A model generated the notes under the pieces. It had not been told where the DNA came from and did no database searches. It saw only the letters and a list, made by a program, of their open reading frames with translations. The translations under genes were made by a program, and so were the position numbers. From Saccoglossus kowalevskii (Eukaryota; Hemichordata; Enteropneusta; Harrimaniidae), in contig NW_003120919.1 in assembly GCF_000003605.2 (NCBI RefSeq), forward strand, positions 144,786 through 182,819: 38,034 bases of DNA. The letters run 5' to 3'. Below, in pieces: positions 31,313-38,034 of this stretch (position 1 is its first letter; each line of letters begins with the position of its first letter).

Positions 31313-31825
31313 CTGGAATAAATGAATCATGATAAAAATTGATGGAAGATATATTGTCTTTATTCCAATATTCGATTAGAAAACATACCCAGAATGCAAC
31401 AAATTGACATGCCAATTTCTCCTGATCTTGTCATTGAGGTGTTGTAAAAATGAGTAAATAAGTTTTGTTCACCTTTTCTAATAAATGGACTTATTTTAGA
31501 GTCTAAAAACGGCCTGCAAACATCAAAATTAGTTGCACTGTTAGTTTGCATATTCTTAACTGATGTATGACTCCTGGAATAAATGAATCATGACAAAAAA
31601 TGATGGAAGATATATTGACACTATTGCAATATTCGATTAGAAAACATACCCAGAATGCAACAACAAATTTATATGCTCATTTCCTTCGACCTCATCAATG
31701 AGGTGAATGAGTAAATCAGTTTTATTTACCTTTTCTAATAAATGGACTTATTTTAGAGTCCAAAAACGCCCTGTTAACATCCGCATTAGTTGCACTGTTA
31801 GTTTGCATATTTTTAACTGACGTAT
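31308..31825 (-). repeat. Internal tandem duplication of about 260 bp spanning the exon 7/intron 7/exon 8 junctions
   Basis: Segments 31308-31568 and 31569-31825 are aligned copies. Both start with GACTCCTGGAATAAATGAAT (exon 8 acceptor edge in reverse), include the intron phrases CAATATTCGATTAGAAAACA and TACCCAGAATGCAACAA, and end in the 3' part of exon 7. The copy at 31473-31573 is thus an exon 7 fragment fused to an exon 8 acceptor. Confidence 0.88.
31473..31573 (-). pseudogene. Chimeric pseudo-exon (exon 8 acceptor fused to 3' part of exon 7)
   Basis: 101 nt between TTATTCCAG and GTGAAC. One frame reads KNMQTNSATNFDVCRPFLDS then KISPFIRKG, closely matching exon 7, but the start phase does not fit the preceding exon and the length is not a multiple of three, so inclusion would break the reading frame. 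Confidence 0.75.
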
Positions 31826-31907
31826 GGCGTACTATAGCATCTACTAATTCTTCAGAAATCGGCCTTTCAACAAAGGCAGCCATCTTACGCACTGCATCAT
31901 GGGGATC
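31730..31907 (-). pseudogene. Sulfotransferase exon 7
   Basis: 178 nt (181 in human SULT1A1). Encodes DPHDAVRKMAAFVERPISEE and continues to SPFIRKG, phase 0 to phase 1, acceptor TTGCACATAG and donor GTAAAT. Intact. Confidence 0.9.
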
Positions 31908-32543
31908 CTATGTGCAATCAAACATGGTGAAATGTTAATAGGATGAATCGTACAGTACAGTAAAATAAGCACATATTTAAATATATCTATAAAAATGTGG
32001 TAAAACCATTATTTTAATCAGATTCTGTTTAGCTACATTCATTCAGTGGACGATATCACAATCTAGCATTTCCATGCGCACGCTGGTATTAAGGGTTATT
32101 TCATCTGGCGCTTGGGAAACGTAAGTTGTTCGATTTGGGAGAGAGGGGATACGAATTTATTTCATATTAAGTGTGTCACTCAAACACTGGTGGAACTAGA
32201 AACGGACAAATGTGAACGTAAAATATTGTACATGTACAAATGGAAACTGAACTTGTACTTTTCAAAATTTTGCACTTTAATTTTTTTCCAGTTTTGATGA
32301 TCAACGGTTCCTAATATAGTCGATCAAATATTGTGACTGACCAATAGGACAGTATCTATGTAGTACATATTATAACTGACGTAAAGTTGCACGCGCTGCC
32401 TTCAGATTGAGATTCCCCTGTAGAGGGCGACAACCACAAACAGAAAATGAAACACTTTTTGTTGCATTGTATTGGCCGTCATACGAACGATACACCTAGA
32501 ATGATACAAACTACAGAAAGACCCTCCATGTTAAAATGTATCA

Positions 32544-32885
<342 letters not shown>

Positions 32886-32889
32886 CTAA

Positions 32890-34020
32890 GTATGTATTCA
32901 ACTGTAGCAGTTTGCAGTCTACATATGAAAACAACTGCAGCAGTTTAAAGTCTGCATATGAATGCAACTGTTGTAGTTTACAATTTGAATATGAATACAA
33001 CTGTAGCAGTTTCCAGTCTGCACATGAATACAGCTGCAGCAGTTTACAGTCTGCATATGAATACAACTGTAGCAGTTTACAATCTACATATGAATACAGC
33101 TGTAGCAGTTTACAATTCAATTTGAATATGAATACATCTGTAGCAGTTTCGATTTTGCATATGAATACAGCTATAGCAGTTTACAATCTGAATATAAATA
33201 CATCTATAGTAGTTTACAATCTGCATATGAATACAACTGTAGCCGTTTACAATCTACATATGAATACGGCTGTGGCAGTTTACAATCTACATATGAATAC
33301 AACTGTAGCAGTTTACAGTCTGCATATGAATACAGCTGTAGTAGTTTACAATCTACATATGAATACAGCTGTAGCAGTTTACAATATGCATATGAATACA
33401 GCTGTAGTAGTTTACATTCTACATATGAATACAGCTGTAGTAGTTTACAATCTACATATGAATACAGCTGTAGCAGTTTACGGTCTGCATATGAATACAG
33501 CTGTAGCAGTTTACAATCTGCATATGAATACAACTGTAGCAGTTTACAATCTGCATATGAATACAACTGTAGCAGTTTACAATCTGCATATGAATACAAC
33601 TGTAGCAGTTTACAATCTGCATATGAATATATATTAGCAGTTTGCAATCTGCATATAAATACATCTGTAGCAGCTTACAATTTGAATATGAATACATCTG
33701 TAGTAGTTTACAATCTGCATATGAATTTAACTGTGGCTGTTTACAATCTGCATATGAATACAACTGTAGCAGTTTACAGTCTGCATATGAATAAATCTGT
33801 AGCAGTTTACAATCTGCATATGAATACATCTGTAGCGGTTTACAGTCTGCATATGAATACAACTATAGCAGTTTACAGTCTGCATATGAATACAGCTGCA
33901 GCAGTTTACAGTCTGCATATGAATACAGCTGCAGCAGTTTACAGTCTGCATATGAATACAGCTGTAGCAGTTTGTAATCTGTATATGAATACAGCTGTGG
34001 CAGTTTACAATCTGCATCTG
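32890..34020 (+). repeat. 33-bp minisatellite, about 34 units, in the sulfotransferase intron 5
   Basis: Consensus landmarks CTGCATATGAATACAACTGT then AGCAGTTTACAAT. The period is a multiple of three, so long open frames exist on both strands (plus SAYEYNCSSLQ or HMNTTVAVYNL; minus YSYADCKLLQL), each an 11-residue repeat. Located between exon 6 and the nearer exon 5 copy, so regarded as intronic, not coding. Confidence 0.93.
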
Positions 34021-34041
34021 TAGCAATTTAAAATAGTTTAC

Positions 34042-34171
34042 CTTGCCCATTTATGAACATCCGTAAAAATTGTGCCCAAGGACCTTTCTAAAATCCATGT
34101 TGTGCCGTACTTCGGTAGAAATGGTAGAAGGAAACACACGTGTCTTTGGGATTTCTTGCAACGTAGACTAT
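34042..34171 (-). pseudogene. Sulfotransferase exon 5, proximal copy, with in-frame TAG
   Basis: 130 nt, acceptor TTTTTTTCAAACAG, donor GTAAAC. Encodes IVYVARNPKDTCVSFYHFYR then STAQHGF, TAG at 34090-34088, KGPWAQFLRMFINGQ. Frame before and after the TAG is right and joins exon 6 correctly, so the stop is the only lesion in this exon. Confidence 0.88.
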
Positions 34172-34609
34172 CTGTTTGAAAAAAACATGCAACTGTTATG
34201 AGTCTAATAAATACCACTTATATAACGTAAACTCAATAGTAGTAAGGTTAAATGATTGTTAAAAAAATGTACTGTTTTTACTGTAGAAATTGTAATATGT
34301 TGCAATGTTACTAGTAATTGAAATAAGTTGTATTGCCTAATAATTTCAATACATTGCATTGATCGTCATTTACAATATTACTAGCAATTTCAATGTGTTG
34401 CATTACCGTCACTAGTAACTGTAATATATTACATACGCTAATGACTGGTAACTAATAACTGAAACGTGCAGCTTTGTGAACTATACGTTTGGTCATTATT
34501 GTGTCCATTAAATGTGAGGTAATGCAAAAGCCCTTTCACTATACCTTAAATATACTATCTATAAATCCCCCGATTAAAAGTTGCAAAAATAGTGAAGTTT
34601 TTATTTTGA
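34172..34609 (-). other. Intron between exon 5 copies, with degenerate 32-bp repeats
   Basis: Contains a shorter version of the TTACTAGTAATTGTAATATGTTGCATT-type repeat that is fuller at 35050-35420, consistent with both lying inside the 797-bp duplicated block. Confidence 0.6.
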
Positions 34610-34835
34610 TATGAATACAACTGCATCAGTTTACAATCTGCATATGAATACAACTGCAGCAGTTTACAATCTGCATATGTATACAACTGTGTCAATTTAT
34701 AATCTGAATATGAATACAACTGCATCAGTGTACAGTCAGCATATGAATACATCGGTAACAGTTTACAACCTACATATGAATACAACTGTGGCAGTTTACA
34801 GTCTGCTTATGAATATGTAGCAGTTTAAAATAGTT
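34610..34835 (+). repeat. 33-bp minisatellite, second array, about 7 units
   Basis: Same unit as the array at 32890-34020, abutting the distal exon 5 copy in the same way as the main array abuts the proximal copy. Confidence 0.9.
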
Positions 34836-34838
34836 TAC

Positions 34839-34968
34839 CTTGCCCATTTATAAACATCTGTAAAAATTGTGCCCAAGGACCTTTCTAAAATCCCTGTTGT
34901 GCCGTACTTCGGTAGAAATGGTAGAAGGAAACACACGTGTCTTTGGGATTTCTTGCAACGTAGACTAT
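34839..34968 (-). pseudogene. Sulfotransferase exon 5, distal copy, with the same in-frame TAG
   Basis: 130 nt, offset 797 bases from the proximal copy and almost identical (AQQGF instead of AQHGF, one Arg codon changed to Gln). Acceptor and donor are both intact. The TAG at 34887-34885 sits at the same codon as in the other copy. Confidence 0.88.
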
Positions 34969-35049
34969 CTGTTTGAAAAAAAACATGCAACTGTTATAAG
35001 ACTAATAAATACCACTTATATAACGTAAACTCAATAGTAGTAAGGTTAA

Positions 35050-35420
35050 ATGATTGTTAAAATTTACTAGACGTTACTAGTGAATGTTATATGTTGCATT
35101 ACCAGTTACTGTAGAAATTGTAATATGCTACATTGTTAGTAGTAATTGCAACAAGATAAATTGACCGTTACTAGTGATTGAAATAAGTTGTATTGCCTAA
35201 TAATTGTAATACATTGTATTGATCGTCATTTGCAATATTACTAGTAATTTCAATGTGTTGCATTACCGTCACTAGTAACTGTAATATGTTACATTGGCCA
35301 TTACTAGTAATTGTTATATCTTGCATTGTCCGTTACTAGTCATTATATTGACTACTAGTGATTGTAATAAGTTAAATTGACTGTTAATGACTGATAACTA
35401 ATAACTGAAACGTACAGCAT
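35050..35420 (+). repeat. Degenerate 32-bp tandem repeat
   Basis: Recurring CCGTCACTAGTAACTGTAAT then ATGTTACATTGG-like units, about 32 bp, with many substitutions and small deletions; part of the duplicated block in the sulfotransferase intron. Confidence 0.75.
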
Positions 35421-35507
35421 TGTGAACTATAAGTTTGGTCATTATTAACAATCTTGACTTGCAACTTTTATTGCAAGGCTTTGTTTATGAGCGTCGGCTC
35501 TTTTGAC

Positions 35508-35630
35508 ATGCGGTGGTCGTCACGCCGCGTCCTGTTCGATATGGGACTCATAGAGACGTACACAACGCGTGTGAAATGGATTGCTTATTTACATAAAATA
35601 TGAACAGGCGCTTTGCTGCGACCAATAAAG
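35508..35630. mobile_element. TTAA MITE, short subfamily, decayed copy c
   Basis: The interior GCCGCGTCCTGTTCGATATG then GGACTCATAGAGACGTACAC is nearly identical to 12555-12687. Both tips are eroded (ATGCGGTGGTCGTC and TGCGACCAATAAAG), so the TTAA sites are gone. Confidence 0.7.
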
Positions 35631-35898
35631 CCTATCTTGAATACAGTGCCTATGTTCACAAACACCTGAGTTTTGAAAATCTACGACACTGATCATGTCA
35701 AAAAACTTTTACCGTGAGAGAGATTTTTTAGCGAATTTCACCGACTAAATTTCACCATGCAATTATTTCTGAAACTTGAGTGCGAGGGTGACACCTAGCG
35801 GTGAGATGCAAACAAATTGATCATGATTTATCTATTCTGGAAAATATTACAACATACAAACTAAATGTACACACACACTTAACAACACTGTTACAAAC

Positions 35899-35999
35899 CT
35901 TATTATTTTTCAACGCTTGAGGCGGGAAAAACTTTACCTGCAAGTGTGACTTTATGAGTATTGGAGACGGCATTTGTATTATATGCGACAATCCATCCG
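35899..35999 (-). pseudogene. Sulfotransferase exon 4 (catalytic His)
   Basis: 101 nt (98 in human SULT1A1). Acceptor TTCAACTAG; two bases complete a split codon, then DGLSHIIQMPSPILIKSHLQ and VKFFPPQALKNNK, phase 0 at donor GTTTGT. The His of IKSH aligns with the catalytic base of SULTs. An earlier GT (after SHLQ, GTAAAG) is a possible competing donor. Confidence 0.83.
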
Positions 36000-36194
36000 C
36001 TAGTTGAAGCATTGCATAAGGGGGTATTGGAATGTACTTTTCCCACGACTTTGGAATCAATAAACCAATTGTGTACGAATATAGAAAGGAAATTGATTTC
36101 ATGCTGTGAAAAAAGTAAATATTTAAATAAATCTGAATCTCCCGGATAAATGACCAACAACGTATTTTGACTGATTCGATATTGACAGTCTATT

Positions 36195-36825
36195 AGTAGT
36201 GTTCACGCTACTCGAAGTACGGGCTAAGATTTTAGCTAATTCCATGTGTTTGCATATCTTATATACTCAAATGCGTTCACACACGGGAGGAAACTGTGGT
36301 AAGCAAGGGCCAAGGAATGCGCAAACTTGCTGAGAATTTACAAAGACATTCAGTCATTTTAACTATGATTACTAGTACAGTAACTAGGAAGATATACATT
36401 TTAGTTTTACGGTTATAAAATAATACCAAAGCAAATTCAGAAAGTGTAGATTGCAGAATAACAAGAAGTAGAACAGAGTCTCATCATCAGTTCATTTTTT
36501 CCGAGAACAATCTATGTGTGTTCGCTTTGATTGTCATGTCGGAAATGGCAAGCAGAAATGAATATAATATAAAATATTCCAAATTGAATACGATCATGGC
36601 GTTTGAGGCGTTTAGTCCGAGGTAAGCGTTCACGCACACTTCGTTAGCCCGTGCTATGATCTGGACCGGGTTTTCAAAACGGTACAGATTGTATGTGTAC
36701 ATAGCAACTCTTTGCCCTTTGCACGTTTTCCTAGCACGGGCCACAGGGATAGAGGGACTGTGCACGGGCTAAGGTATTTGACCTCTTATCTCGTGTCTGG
36801 GAGCTGTGCGTGAACGCTACAAATG
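36195..36825. mobile_element. Probable inverted-repeat element or nested pair
   Basis: GTAGTGTTCACGCTACTC with GTACGGGCTAAG at 36196-36230, GCGTTCACGCACAC with TAGCCCGTGC at 36615-36656, and GCACGGGCTAAG with GTGCGTGAACGCTAC at 36762-36820 form direct and inverted pairs. It could be a 630-bp element or a 210-bp one beside a solo end. Non-coding. Confidence 0.5.
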
Positions 36826-37096
36826 TAGCACATGGCAGATAGACTTATCCGATGTTGACGGTTAATTTTGCATATCAATTCACTAAATAATTAAAACTTC
36901 AACAGAAGCGATCATGATCATAAGGGTTCAAATAAATTCATTAATTTTTGTCTCGTTCTTAATTTATGTCCGTGCACGGCCACAAACACGCATTCATATA
37001 ATGACGCAATTTTTGCGCAACATATGTGGAATTTGCATAAAATTAGTAATACAACGCTATGGACCCATCTCCCAACATTAATCGTAAATATGTTAT

Positions 37097-37097
37097 A

Positions 37098-37148
<51 letters not shown>
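37097..37148 (+). repeat. (AT)n microsatellite
   Basis: Nearly pure AT dinucleotide run in the intron immediately downstream (in transcript sense) of sulfotransferase exon 3. Confidence 0.95.
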
Positions 37149-37150
<2 letters not shown>

Positions 37151-37164
37151 CAATCACTACTCAC

Positions 37165-37284
37165 ATAAAATTATTTTTTACGTAGAATTCCATAAATGGT
37201 GACAGAATTTGTAGAAGTGTCTTCTTGTTACCTTCGAAATCTCCATTATTGAGAATCAGGGTCATAATTTCCTGCGTCCATGTT
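37165..37284 (-). pseudogene. Sulfotransferase exon 3, with probable splice and phase lesions
   Basis: Encodes TWTQEIMTLILNNGDFEGNK and continues to LSPFMEFYVKNNF, which aligns residue for residue with [20 protein letters not shown] of human SULT1A1. The conserved intron position would put the acceptor at 37286-37285, which reads AC rather than AG on the minus strand; the first usable AG is 13 bases further in (CGCAG before GAAATT). The donor GTGAGT leaves two bases of a codon, but exon 4 supplies two, so one base is in excess; an A6 run lies shortly before the donor. Confidence 0.7.
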
Positions 37285-38034
37285 GTGCATATTTAACAAC
37301 AAACATACTAGTATACAAGAGAACTGGTGATGGCTGTGAACCATAACCGCCTCAGCACAAAGGCTGTTGTGTATTACCAGGGAATGTAAAGGGAAATGTA
37401 TTGTAGTGTTACCTCTGTGCAATTTACATATATCTGCATTAACCTTCACTATTAAGGACAATATGGGAGTAGAAACAAGGCTACGAAAATTTTGCGAAAT
37501 AGTAGTTAGTTAGAATTACCAGACATTGTGGGATATAAAGAAGTGGCCTATTAACCCAATGGAACATACTTGCACATATCCATACATGTCTTATTGTGTG
37601 GGACAAAGCTGTCATTTACACAATCATAATAACTGGAAATGATTTCACAACAGAAAAAAAGTGTTATTACTGTAAATAATTATGAACAATACAAACTGAA
37701 ATTTAGAAAAAACTATGAACAAAAAATAATGAAAGTCTGTGATTTTCTGCACAGTTTCCAGGAAATTATTAACCAAACCATAACATTTATAAAAAGCACA
37801 GTGCAGAGATTCGAGTATATCAGAAATATAATCTTACAATTTCATACGAGTTGTCAAAACGTACAGTTTGGTGACATAATTCAAATTGTGTATAGTTCAA
37901 TATGCATACAACCACCCATATACTAGTACATTCTGACAATAAACTCCTCTTTCATATTGTGCAAATACAAACAAGACTTAAACTTTCCTGACAGTAACAT
38001 GTAAGCGTTGTATAAACCCGAATGACAGCTCTCG
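37285..38034. other. Upstream part of the sulfotransferase locus; no exon found
   Basis: The expected preceding exon with the YPKSG PAPS loop is not present on the minus strand here, so it must lie past the window end or be lost. A 95-codon plus-strand frame at 37639-37926 has no recognisable family. Confidence 0.45.

Noticed and set aside
32912..34050. Long open frames of up to 241 codons with 11-residue repeats on both strands
   Set aside because: They are produced by a 33-bp tandem repeat lacking stops and lie inside a sulfotransferase intron; no start context or family supports a protein.
36110..36160. Minus-strand LLVIYPGDSDLF, resembling the YPKSGTTW PAPS loop of sulfotransferases
   Set aside because: It lies between exons 3 and 4, the wrong order for that motif, the Lys and Gly are missing, and the following residues do not match the family.
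37639..37926. 95-codon plus-strand frame
   Set aside because: AT-driven composition, no family resemblance, no supporting signals.

Overview
The window comes from an animal genome, most likely a non-vertebrate bilaterian. It has AT-rich intergenic DNA, GT-AG introns, many small inverted-repeat transposons, minisatellites, a 607-base assembly gap, and three families typical of such genomes: TRIM-NHL proteins, a chymotrypsin-fold protease and a cytosolic sulfotransferase. I cannot fix the phylum. All exon models below were worked out by hand from reading frame, splice consensus and intron phase.

Layout. Position 2-253 (+) is the 3' end of a TRIM/NHL-type gene. Positions 254-8650 are intergenic: a TTAA-flanked MITE, a possible 1.1 kb inverted-repeat element and a decayed non-LTR retrotransposon. 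Position 8651-10648 (+) is an intact, intronless 665-residue TRIM-NHL protein (RING, two B-boxes, coiled coil, about six NHL blades). Positions 10649-16717 hold only mobile-element remnants. Position 16718-24194 (-) is a six-exon S1A serine protease of 314 residues with signal peptide, propeptide, complete catalytic triad and a brachyurin-like (crab collagenase-like) S1 pocket. Its model closes in frame only if a 22-nt microexon is included. Its introns carry MITEs, a CAA microsatellite and a 29-bp minisatellite. Positions 25062-26436 are a 55-bp tandem array running into the assembly gap. Positions 26437-31205 are intergenic with a diverged direct duplication. Positions 31206-37284 (-) hold a SULT1-like cytosolic sulfotransferase locus whose 5' exons lie beyond the window. 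It appears to be decaying: the exon for the PAPS-binding region is present in two tandem copies with the same in-frame TAG, exon 7 is partly duplicated into a chimeric pseudo-exon, and exon 3 has a probable lost acceptor and a one-base phase conflict. A 33-bp minisatellite fills the neighbouring intron and is part of the duplicated segment.

The genes do not form a pathway or operon; this is ordinary animal gene order. The points most worth checking are the protease microexon, its Gly189/Asp226 pocket and unusual Asn-Ile activation junction, the duplicated stop-bearing sulfotransferase exon, and the TTAA-specific MITE group. I see no evidence of a wholly new system.
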